Shown here: positions 33,746 through 43,700 of the stretch, piece after piece
Numbering within the stretch: position 1 is the stretch's first letter
Layout of the letters: each line of letters begins with the position of its first letter
Source of the DNA: Sarcophilus harrisii
Taxonomy: Eukaryota; Chordata; Mammalia; Dasyuromorphia; Dasyuridae
Assembly (NCBI RefSeq): GCF_902635505.1
Contig: NC_045427.1
Span: 509,967,665 to 510,031,664, forward strand
Direction of reading: 5' to 3'
DNA length: 64,000 nt
Made by a program: the position numbers and the translations under genes
Notes under the pieces: generated by a model
The model's input: only the letters and a program-made list of their open reading frames with translations
Told to the model about the DNA's origin: nothing
Databases searched by the model: none

Positions 33746-34195
33746 GAACACTGATTTGCTAATTTGGGACTCTGGGATGGTCTGGCCAGCTGAGAATCTA
33801 CACATTCCCAAGACAGTGGCAGTTGTGAATTTGGGGAATCTGGGAATAAGATGGACAAGCAGAAGAAGAAGACTTAAGAAATGGAAGAGACCTAAGAGAT
33901 CACCTTGGCCAACTTCCTCATGAGAAAAAGATCATTAACAAATGATATCCATTCAATGTTTCTATAACCATTGGTTGTTTTCTCATAATGAACTGCTATA
34001 TGCATCTTTTCTTTTAACTTCTCTTGATTACCTCAACTTGAAAATGTCACAGGAAAGAATCAGATTAAGCTAGAAGAAAAGCTTTTTGGGAAAAGTGTTT
34101 TTGAGCACAACCATGGGCTACTTAGAGAAACCTAATTTATCATTCTTTTGCAATTCTTACATACATGCAATATATACAGATATATACCTATATCT
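33746..34195. other. intergenic, nothing recognised
   Basis: A short 'GGAAGAGACCTAAGAGATCA' near 33881 resembles the head of an old repeat. Nothing else. Confidence 0.4.
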
Positions 34196-34204
34196 TATGT
34201 ATAT

Positions 34205-34325
34205 TTTCTTCCTGTTAGAATATGAATTCCATGGGGAGAAGAACTGTTTCTTACCTAAATCTTGTATTTATTGCTATTTAGTAGTCTTCTGTACAAAACA
34301 GATGCCACTAGCATGCTTTTTGAAT
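34205..34325 (+). mobile_element. L2-type LINE 3' tail
   Basis: 'GAATATGAATTCCATGGGGA', 'AAATCTTGTATTTATTGC' and following bases fit the L2 tail order, weakly. Confidence 0.4.
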
Positions 34326-34329
34326 GTAT

Positions 34330-34750
34330 GATAAAAGTCTCCCTGGACATCTGGAACAAGATTTCAAATTTTTTGTGTCTCAGGAGTTCAAATGGAGATG
34401 GAATGATCATTTTTAGGAGTGCCATACTGCTATTCTTGTTTTTCTTTGAATCAGACTAGATGGTCTCTGAGGACTCCTTCCGTTTTGAGATTCTGTATCT
34501 GACATCTATATCTACAAGATGTAGTCATAGCTGATTGGAAAGTGAGTATTTTGGACAAACAATTTCATCAGCATAACATCAAACTATCAAGTTATCTGTC
34601 AGATTTAGAAGTGTTAGGTTGCATTGCCACCCAAATCTTTTCCTTTTGCCACTAATGTCTATGATGGGAAAAGGGATATTGTCTGGAAACCAAAACAATG
34701 CTCTCTTTACTTTTTTACTCCACAATTCAGACTCATAAGTAAAGCGATAG
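34330..34750. other. intergenic, MIR trace only
   Basis: 'CTAGATGGTCTCTGAGGACT' near 34458 is a MIR 3' trace. Otherwise unassigned. Confidence 0.4.
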
Positions 34751-34754
34751 ATTT

Positions 34755-34915
34755 ATAGATTCTCATGGATAAAAGGGATCTCCAAGACCATTGAATACAA
34801 TCCATATTTGACCAGGAAACCCCTTTATAGTCTCCTTGACAAATAGTCATCTAGTCTTTATTGGAAGACTGCCACAATGGAGAATTCACTATTTTCCAAG
34901 CTAGCGTCTACTTTT
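34755..34915 (+). mobile_element. old CR1/L3-like 3' fragment
   Basis: 'GGATCTCCAAGACCATTGAA' and 'GGAGAATTCACTATTTTCC' recall the 'gaacccactacctcccaagg' segment of CR1/L3-related repeats. Weak. Confidence 0.3.
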
Positions 34916-34919
34916 TGAT

Positions 34920-35335
34920 TTACTTTGATCTACTTTAATGATTACAATTTTTTTTTTCTTTTATAAAGATGAAATGTACTTAGGTTTGGCACTTTTTAGC
35001 ATACCTAATCAAAACCAACAATGCTTTGATTCTTAGCTCACCCAATGGTACTGTTCCACTGACCACAGATGGACAAATTATTAGGTAGAGGTCCAAAGAA
35101 GTCACCATTTTCAACTGGTATTTCTGATCCAGGATGACCTACTTATTATAAAGCCCAAACATACTGCTCCCTAAAAAATGGCAGTTGACTGATATGTTAA
35201 CAATGATAAGAATGAATATTATAAGGAGAGGTAGACCTATTATAATAAGATGTGTGTGTGACTGATCATTTAGTCTTGGAAAAAAGAGACTTTTCCTCTT
35301 AGCGAGACTATCCACATCCAGGGCAATCTAGATAA
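34920..35335. other. intergenic, nothing recognised
   Basis: No gene or repeat recognised. Confidence 0.4.
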
Positions 35336-35339
35336 AAGG

Positions 35340-35430
35340 GGCCCATCTCCACTCAATCCTATGATCCCCATTCTCTTCAACTCCTCTGTTAAATTTGAAA
35401 CCACTGACCACCTCCTTCTTAAGATGAATA
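35340..35430 (+). mobile_element. short L2-type ORF2 fragment
   Basis: Translation around 35393-35422 gives KFETTDHLLL, close to the L2 reverse transcriptase segment 'FDTVDHLLL'. Confidence 0.45.
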
Positions 35431-35642
35431 GTTTATACCTCTATACACTTTAAGATTTATAAAGCGCTGGGAGCAGATAAAATGACTTACCAATTACAAT
35501 AATACAACAATGACAATTATATAGTATACATGAGAATAATACAAGTGAGCTACTCAATTGTAAACTGTCTTGTGTTGTTTGCTATTGTTTCAAGCATTCA
35601 ATTGTCTTCCCCTTGAGAACAAAAATTATGTATCATACTTTT

Positions 35643-35950
35643 ATTTCTTGTTGTTGTTGTTGTTATTTGAATAGTGTCTGACTCTTCTTGACTCCATGTA
35701 GCATTTTCTTGGCAAAGATACCACATTTCCTTCTCCAGCTTATTTTACACATAAAGAAACTGAGGCAACAGAGTTAAATGACTTGTCCAGAATTATATAA
35801 TATATATATATATATAATTATATATATTATATATAATTATATATATTATATATATTAATATAATATATAATTATATAATATATATAAGTGTTTAAGGAAA
35901 GGTTTGAAATTCGGGAGATAAGTCTTCCTGATTCTAGGCCTGATTGCTGA
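35643..35950 (-). mobile_element. RTE-tailed CORE-SINE, antisense, interrupted by a (TA)n tract
   Basis: SINE words at 35650-35795 ('GTCTGACTCTTCTTGACTCC', 'TTTCTTGGCAAAGATACCAC') and 35889-35950 ('GTCTTCCTGATTCTAGGCC') flank an AT tract, which therefore expanded inside the SINE. Confidence 0.75.
35797..35888. repeat. (TA)n-rich, self-complementary tract
   Basis: About 90 bp of TATATA/AATTATATA words, almost pure A/T and able to form hairpins or cruciforms. Confidence 0.95.
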
Positions 35951-35954
35951 TTCC

Positions 35955-36290
35955 ATATAGTTATATTTTATGTGGTTCTATATTCTCCTAAGACAACATT
36001 GAGTCATGTTTTATTTTTTTTAAAGGTGAGTAACAAAATTTTAATATTCAAGGGACAGTTTAAATTTTGCTAACACTAAGCTGCATGTTTTTGCTTGATT
36101 TCCTAATGTTTAGAAGGCATGCATATTTATCCATGACTGAAAATATTAAAAGGAAACATTTGTGACAACACTTAAGTCCTAATTCCTCTGCCCCTCAGCT
36201 ATCTTGGGACTGAGTATCATTTATAAGTGGTCCTTGTAGCTGTCAAGTTTGGGATCTGACTGATCGTAGGATTTGAAAATGAATGAAAGA
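35955..36290. other. intergenic, nothing recognised
   Basis: No gene or repeat recognised. Confidence 0.4.
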
Positions 36291-36294
36291 GTAA

Positions 36295-36530
36295 CTAGAA
36301 TTTACTCTCACAACAAGTGAACTGTTCAATTCTGCACACATATATTGTATCTAGGATATACTGTGACATATTTAACATGTATAGAACTGCTTGCCATCTG
36401 GGGGAGGGGTGCAGGGAGGGAGGGGAAAAGTCGGAACAAAAGTGAGTGCAAGGGATAATGTTATAAAAAATTACCCAGGTATGGATTCTGCAAATAAAAA
36501 GTTATAATTATGAAAAAATAAAAGAGTTTG
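36295..36530 (+). mobile_element. LINE 3' end (marsupial L1-like)
   Basis: 'GAACTGCTTGCCATCTGGGG', 'GGGAGGGAGGGGAAAAGTCG', 'GAGTGCAAGGGATAATG', ending 'AATAAAAAGTTATAATTATG': a common marsupial LINE 3' terminus with AATAAA. Confidence 0.6.
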
Positions 36531-36619
36531 CTCTGTTCCTGTTCACAGAAAACCCAGCCTATACTCACTAATCACAAAGATCAAAGGTTGGGGAATATGA
36601 AGTGCTAAACTGAAATGCA

Positions 36620-36775
36620 AAAAGTTTACACTAAGAGGCAATGTGTCCTGATGGTTAGAACTCTGGGAGAGTATTGGTATAAATTTTGCTTCTGTTCTAT
36701 CTTACAATATCATTTGTCATCATTGAACTTCTCTGTTTTATTGTTTCTATAAGGCTCAAGTTTGGGGGATAATTA
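36620..36775 (+). mobile_element. MIR-like SINE fragment
   Basis: 'GGCAATGTGTCCTGATGGTT' plus later TTTATTGTTTCTATAAGG words; old. Confidence 0.4.
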
Positions 36776-37158
36776 TCCTCTCCTTCCCTTAACTTTCCAG
36801 GAATGTGTGAATAACTGTGTGAATAGAAATGAAATACCAATCAACATGAAAGTACAACTCTCAGAGAAAAAGTGCAAATATAGACATTTTGGGGCTTAAA
36901 AGTAAATCTCACACCATAAGACATTGATAATAGTAGTTATGTGTTAGCCATTAGTGACTCTTGTAATGTTTCTATCATTACTTTTGTGTCAAGTGACATT
37001 TCAGTCTCAGATCCAATATGTATCTTAGGTGGGCTTAAGGAAAAAATAAATCTTTTATTGGTTTGAAGAACTAAATGGATCTGGTGACATCTTTTAAAAA
37101 GGAAGCAGAAAACTCCTTCATTCCCTCTTTACATATCTCACTGACCCTGAACTAGATG
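36776..37158. other. intergenic, nothing recognised
   Basis: No gene or repeat recognised. Confidence 0.4.
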
Positions 37159-37159
37159 C

Positions 37160-37336
37160 CAGCTTCTTAAACTGTAGGTCATTACTCCATATGGGGTTTC
37201 ATAACTGAATGGGAGTAGTCATGAATTTATTATCATTAAATGTTTGATTTGTATACCTATTTTAGATACCTATTTACTCATTTAAAATTTTCTTGGGCAA
37301 AAAGGGGTTGTGAGTGGAAAAAGTTTAAGAAACCAA
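37160..37336. mobile_element. hAT-type non-autonomous DNA transposon (MITE)
   Basis: About 175 bp with terminal inverted repeats GCTTCTTAAACT (37162-37173) and AGTTTAAGAAAC (37322-37333), matching at 11 of 12 positions after reverse complement. The 'GTAAATGTTTGATTTG' type middle is usual for a marsupial hAT MITE. Target duplication not seen. Confidence 0.7.
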
Positions 37337-37339
37337 AGA

Positions 37340-38055
37340 CTATATATATGGCCCATGAAACATTTTTTTTAAATGATGGTGTTTTCCAAAGAGCTTCAAA
37401 ATGGCAGTTGTATTCCCCCTTTTCTGAGTGCTTAGTCTTCTGAATACAGGGTAGCCCTGATTTGTCTAGTTGCTTTTCTATAGGATCCAATTTATTCAGC
37501 TTTGTATTGTCTCAAGTCCTATACTTACCTACAAACAAGTCAGCCCTGTAATGACTTAAGGACAAAAATCATTCAGGAGAAGAATCCCAATAGAAAGCAC
37601 TAAGAATCTTTCCTACATCATCATTCACTAAGAGGGCAAGTCATCAGATATTTTTATCGCTCAAGTACAACTTGAATTGGGATGGGGCAGGTGGAAAGGA
37701 CATGCCTTGCAGGACAAAAGGGCAGGAACTCCTCCCTAACAACTAGACTCTGTCTGAGACCACAGAGTGAGAAGATGGGCTCTAACTGAGAAGCATGGTC
37801 ACATTTCTTCATACAGCTGCAATAATATTACACACATCTCTGGCCGTTTTCTCCATTCACTTTGGTACATTTTTTTTAAAAATCAAGACCTCATAAGTAC
37901 AACTATGCTCTCTCTGCTTAGCCCAATGTTTAAAGGAACTTGGCAGTGCCAGAGCCGGACCCACTGATAATTTTATTCCCATTTATAGTTCTTTTGATCT
38001 AAGGATGAGTTTTGATAGAAAACTTCATAGGAAGTATGTCACACAGTGTTATATT
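37340..38055. other. intergenic, nothing recognised
   Basis: ORFs at 37240-37490 and 37767-37967 lack recognisable content. Confidence 0.4.
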
Positions 38056-38059
38056 GGTT

Positions 38060-38660
38060 TGCCACATATAACCATGCACACAAGAACATATACATGTAAA
38101 CACACAAGAGTACCCATAGACATATATATATACACCAACATAAAAAGGTACACACACAAAAGTATATATATATATACATATGCACATAAACACACAAGTG
38201 CATATATACAAATGCACCAAGATACATACACTCAGGTACATACACATATACATATAATCGGTGTGTACTGTACAGATATACATATCTGTACAATACAGGT
38301 GTGTTGTACAAATAAAACATACATGTATACACATATGCAATACATGTATATTGTGGTATATGATATATACACATACATATACTTGTGTGCTATACACAGT
38401 GTACATTTGCACATGGATGTGTAGAGTATATGTCCCAATAGAACATATCTATGTGTATATATAATACACATATGTATAATAGTGGTGTTCTGTGCACATA
38501 TTGTACATATACACATGTGTAATAGATGTATGTATTGTCCAAATAAAACACACACTATATATATATACACAATATACATATACATACAATAGTTGTGTAC
38601 TGTACAGACATATAAACACATATGTGTATATATACACACACATACATATGTATAATTTGA
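38060..38660. repeat. alternating TG/CA/TA imperfect array downstream of ALDH1A2
   Basis: About 600 bp of alternating purine-pyrimidine words (ACATAT, GTGTAT, TACACA). A longer degenerate unit recurs: 'GTACAAATAAAACATA' (about 38308), 'GTCCCAATAGAACATA' (about 38431) and 'GTCCAAATAAAACACA' (about 38538). It starts about 180 bp past the inferred poly(A) site. Many overlapping Tyr/Cys/Ile-rich ORFs on both strands come only from the repeat. Confidence 0.9.
38269..38292. repeat. near-perfect palindrome
   Basis: Arms TGTACAGATAT and ATATCTGTACA, 11 bp each, perfectly complementary around a 2-bp centre, inside the TG/TA array. Confidence 0.9.
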
Positions 38661-38835
38661 ATGAGGTCAAAAAAGAAAGGATCTTGGCAATGCTCATACA
38701 TTTTTGTAAAAAACAATATATTCCCAAACTTAGGTAATGGTGATTGCAAAGACAGCTGCTGAGCTAAGAAACCAAGCAATGACCCAAACCGACTCGGAAC
38801 AACACAGGCACACAAACACAGCCAAATGATCCCGA

Positions 38836-40653
38836 GGAGTACACAATATAAATGCTTTATTGCTAGCACAGAAGTTTTCTTTTTAAGTAAATTAAAAGAA
38901 ATAAATCTCCCTTTTCACATTCTCTATCGCAGTTCAAAGACAACAAGTCGGTTAGTGGACGTTTTTGCTCAGACATACACTACAGTAGTAGGAGAGCATG
39001 ACATTCAGTTGAAGAACTCAGAAATAGGGTGTTTTGTCTTGGGACCAGGATTTGTGAATGTACTGTCATCTGCAAAGTACAGCAAATACAGATGGCTTGA
39101 AAACATCCACAAAGAGACGATAGTTATAAATAGAAGACTGGTATGGTTAGGAAGCAGAAAACTGTTACATAGAAGGCTATATATACTCTGCCCATTATTC
39201 CACATACTCTAGACTAGGCTTGGCACTTTTAAATAAATGTTGTTCTTCATTAAGACGTGAGATGGGAATGGATGTTGCAGCTGGTAATGAAGAAGGGGAA
39301 AAGAAGGTATGTGGGAGGGGGGAAGGCAACGACCTTCCACATAGAACCTGCTGTTCCGTTGGGAGGCAGGAGGGGGATTTTGGAGGACACAGGAACAAGG
39401 CCTTTTTGATGCTTCCTACCCGTAGGCCCAGCCTTACTGGAAAGCAAAGTCATGGGGAGAATGTCAGGGCACAAACCCATGGGGAATGGTATCAGCATTA
39501 GGGCATGTATTATGTTCAGAAGGGAAACTTTAGAACTTGGTCATAAAACTTGCCAAGTTTGACTGCTTCCAATGAATCCAATTCATGGCAGGCCTCAGTG
39601 GACCAAAGTCCCATTTGTTACACTCAAGGACAACAGGTTGCATGGCCACAGGACCTGAGGAGCCCATAGACTCCAAATGTATAGAGTGTTCATTTTTAAA
39701 AACCATTGACACAAAGTAGGAAGTGAATTATTTCTAAGTATTTGATATCATCTTTTTTGGTATCCCCAAATCTTGCCATTATTATTATTTTTTGGTCTGG
39801 CAAGAAAGAAAGATGTTTTTCTTAAACAACTATGGAAAATGCTGTCCCTCTTCTCTCCTGTCTAAAAAAGAAACACAAAAAAGCAAAACAAATTCAACAA
39901 CAGCAAAACAAAAAAGAACACCAGAAGTTCAGAAGCTTTTGAACTACTCATACTGCCCACCCGGTTGGCATCGCCCTGATTTCTATCTCCTATTGCATGA
40001 TGGTTAGGAAGAAAAGCAGGGAAAGTCAGGAATATCATGATTTCTGGCTTCTTAATACATCTGCAGTGTACCAGCTCTTGGCATTTTTAGTCTGGTCTGG
40101 CTCTAACTAAAACCATTTCATGTTTCGCTTTGAAGAAATGGATAACATGAAACGGTAATTTGGCTGCAAAACCTTGGAAAATTGTTCCCGGCCCAAACAT
40201 CTGCCCCAAATGAGCTCAGCTTAGGAGCTCTTCTTGGGGGAGGGGAAGGTAGTTGGGGAGTGGGAGGGGAGAAGAGAAGAAAAAGAATGAAGGAAATGAA
40301 AAAGGTCACAATTTCTCAAGAAGAAAGCCCTTTGGACATCAAATTAAACAGCTCCCCAACTTGACCCCAGGTATGAGGAAGAAAAGCTGAATATGTTCAA
40401 TGGCCTCAGGTTTTAACCCTTGTTCTGTTTCCCCTCATTATTTGGTAATACTAAAGTGGTTTCTCACAGAGTGCCAGTCAACCTGGCACAGTTGGTTTGC
40501 TATATATGCAATAAATTGCCTGGCATATAGGTTATCATTTAAATTCTTAAATAAAGACTGTGTAACACTTTGTATTCCTGAGTGCTGGGCCCCATAGAGA
40601 ACACTGAGGGGGCCTGACACAGGCTGGTTGCCCCCCCTTCTTCTTTGCCCTTA
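38836..40653 (-). other. ALDH1A2: ALDH1A2 3' untranslated region
   Basis: About 1.8 kb of largely repeat-free minus-strand sequence between the stop codon and the poly(A) signal, which is my recollection of the human 3' UTR length. I see no other AATAAA or ATTAAA on the transcribed strand within it, apart from an AATAAA that overlaps coding codons near 40676. The exact cleavage base is inferred at about 20 nt past the signal. Confidence 0.8.
38856..38861 (-). terminator. ALDH1A2: ALDH1A2 polyadenylation signal AATAAA
   Basis: A canonical AATAAA on the minus strand, followed 35-60 nt downstream by a GT-rich stretch (minus strand of 38797-38820, reading GTGTTTGTGTG and similar). This is the usual hexamer plus downstream-element layout. 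Cleavage is expected near 38836. Confidence 0.85.
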
Positions 40654-40726
40654 TTAGGAGTTCTTTTGGGGAATCTTTATTGTCACTGTCTTGATTTCCG
40701 AGTACTCTCGCAAACCGCATTCTCCC
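40654..40726 (-). CDS. ALDH1A2: ALDH1A2 exon 13, coding part
   Basis: 73 nt ending in stop TAA, encoding [12 protein letters not shown] then [11 protein letters not shown]. The acceptor has a long TTTCTTTTC-type tract ending CCTAG. The third residue is Cys (TGC), where I recall Phe in human GEFGLREY. The stop is followed immediately by a second in-frame TAA. Confidence 0.97.
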
Positions 40727-43700
40727 CTAGGAAAGAGAAAAGAAAAGAAAGGTCAGATAGATACTGATGGTCCATCCATTCTAGCATGTCTGACTATCTG
40801 CAAAGGAGGATTGTAATCCTAATCCTAATCGTAATCCTAAATCCATAGAATTTTAGGGGGTTTTTGAATTTGGATAAGAAGAAAAATGACATCTTTATTT
40901 TCATAGCCTCTAACTAGAATTTAGCATTTCCTTCCATTATGAATTAAAAAAAAATAGTATCCTGTAAGATTCATTAGACTCCCAAAGGGACTCATGACAC
41001 AAAACATGTTAAAATTTCTGCCCAAAGGCAACTCCAAAGCTAAGATTTCATTGATTTTCATGGGTCTTTAGTTTATTGTATTTCTGTCCCTAATTTAAAA
41101 ACAAAACAAAACAAATTTACAGATTCATTATTTTAGCTCTTCACTGAAATAATGATGGACAGAACTCCTATCCTGAGAACTGGAAACTAAGACCCAGGAA
41201 AATGACATGATTAGCTGAAAGTCATAGTGGTCCATGCTAGACTTCCAGATATCAATTCAGTGTTCGAACCAATGCTTCTTTGTGGATAGTAATGTCTTTT
41301 CCCCACCTAAAATGCTGCTCCTCTTATTATATTCTCTTGTTCTGTACCCCAAGATATTTTTATCTACTTCTATCAACTATTGTATAAAAGTGCTTTTGAC
41401 CAAAAAAAAATTTTTTAAAAAGATAAGGTTCCCAGCCAAGATTGACAAAACAGAAGCAGTTAACTGTTTCTTTTCTTGGCACATAATAAACACTTAAGAA
41501 ATACTTATTAATTGTTTGATCAATGTGATGCTTGGAGAGATCTTACTTCATCAGTATACATGCTACTACCATTGAGGAAGATGAAAACTATACAGCTTTT
41601 TGTTAGTTGGTGGGATCAAATAAACTGGAAAAAAAAAAAAAGTCTATAAATGGCTCTCTTGAGGAGGAGTCTTTCTGTCCTGTTAATGTCTTGGTTCTTA
41701 GATGAGTGACTTGGCTGAAGTCTCTTCAGCTTGGTATGACCAACCAGAGCTTGTGGTTCAAAGATCCAAAAGTAACTTCCATATCACAATGAGGTATATA
41801 AGCAGGATTTTACTTGTTTTAAAGGAATAGGGGCGAAAACCAAAAGACAGATTGGGAGAGAACAAACCTGGGACCCAAGTTATCCCAAAGTTCAGTTTAT
41901 TGGGCAGTAGACTTTAATTCATTCATTCACTCAGACTACTCAGTGAAAGGACAAATACTAAAACTGAAGCTTAAATATTTTGGTCACATAATGAGAATAC
42001 AGGACTCATTGGAAAAGATCCTATGTTGGGAAAAATAGAAGGGAAAAGGAGAAGGGAACAGCAGAGGAGGAGATGGATAGAGATTATTATGGAAACAACA
42101 AACATGAGCTTGGACAAACTTTGGAAGATAATGGAGGATAGAAGGGGTGGAATGCTACTTTCTTTGGAGTCTCAGAGTAAGACATGACAACAAATGAACA
42201 ATAATAAAAAGTTATCAGCTTCACAGAGGTCTTAGGGAGTCAAGGAAGAGTAAAATGAAAGAAGTTAAGAGACAAACATTGCAGCTCTCTTCCTGAGTGC
42301 ATCTGAGTTTTCTTTTCCTTCTCTCTGCTGTCCAGTTCATTTGGATCTCTAATATTAATCAAGAAGTATTTATTAAGTTCCTACTATGTACCAACTGGAT
42401 GGTGCAGTGGAACGAATGCTGGGCCTGGAGTCAAGAAGACTCATCTTCATTGTGTCAGACACTTACTAGTTATATGACACAGGACAAGTCACTTAAACCC
42501 TATTTGCCTCAGTTTCCTTATCAGTAAAATGGGCTGGACAATCCAGTATCTCTTCTAAAGAAACTGTACGTGGGGTCATGAAGAGTTGGACATGACTAAG
42601 TAACAATTAAACTGACTCATGATAGATACTGGGAATACATATATGCAAAGAATGAAATAATCCTTATTCACAAATACAGGTAGATATATATCTATATTTA
42701 TACTTCTTATTTCCCCCATAATAGGGATTATTTCATTCATTTTATTTAATATCTGCATAAATTTATAAATATAACTATGTGTATATGCAAATATTCTCAT
42801 ATATGTATAACATAATTATAAAATTAATAGATACAAATATAAACAAAGTAGCTAAATATAAGGTACTTTGACAGGAGGGACATTAGTAGTTTGGAGGATC
42901 AGGTAAGCTTTCCCAGAGAATCAGCTCCATGTGATGATCATTTTGGAAGGGGTACAGATGACAAACTTCCCAGAAAGGAAAACACGCCCTTCTTAGGAGT
43001 TCTTTATGAGAATATTTACTCTTAAGGCCTTCACTTCCAAGAACTAAGTACTCTTATGAATATCCTGAAGAAACATGTCGTAATCAGTAGATGAAAATAT
43101 TTTGGTGTGTCATCAAGGCTAGTTGCTGTCTCTCTCTTTTTCTTGCTTATTTTTTGCCTAACTTGCTTCATACTATTTTCCCCCTCTCTCTTTCCCCATT
43201 ATTTTAGGTAAGCATGGCCTAATGTTTAGAGCACTAGACTTGAAATTGGAAGACTGAGTTCAAATATCACCTCAGATAATTATTTACTTGCTATAAGACC
43301 CTGAGCAAGTAACTTCACCACTCTCTGTCTCAATTATAAAATAAGGGGATTGGACTCTAAGAGTCCTACCTCCCCTAAATCCTAAGTTCTATATTCTTTA
43401 AAAGGCTCATTCTTACTCCCTTCTCTATGACAGAGCCCCTTTCTCCTCAGCAACTATAGCTACTGAAGTCCTGAAGATTCTCAACACCAAAGTCCTTGGC
43501 TTTTTTAAATGATTCAACATAATAAACAGATATGGTTTTACCAATGGAAATGATACTATCTGCTTTGTAGTTGTATCCCTAAAGACACCTATTTATTTAT
43601 CTGTCTATCTATGTAACTATCTATATTTGTGAATAAAGATTGTTTCATTATTTGTATTCCCAGTACCTAGCATGAGTCAGTTTAGTTGTTATTCAGTTAT

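Noticed and set aside
33470-33923. Set of ORFs of 66-111 residues on both strands
   Set aside because: They overlap each other in opposite strands, have no recognisable domain and no clear splice or polyadenylation context. Kept only as a possible non-coding island.
37999-38869. Cluster of long overlapping ORFs (up to 139 residues) on both strands
   Set aside because: They are Tyr/Cys/Ile/His-rich readings of the alternating TG/TA/CA array, open in several frames at once because the repeat lacks stops.
40814-40844. Telomere-like repeat
   Set aside because: The unit is CCTAAT, not the vertebrate CCCTAA, and the tract is only about 30 bp.
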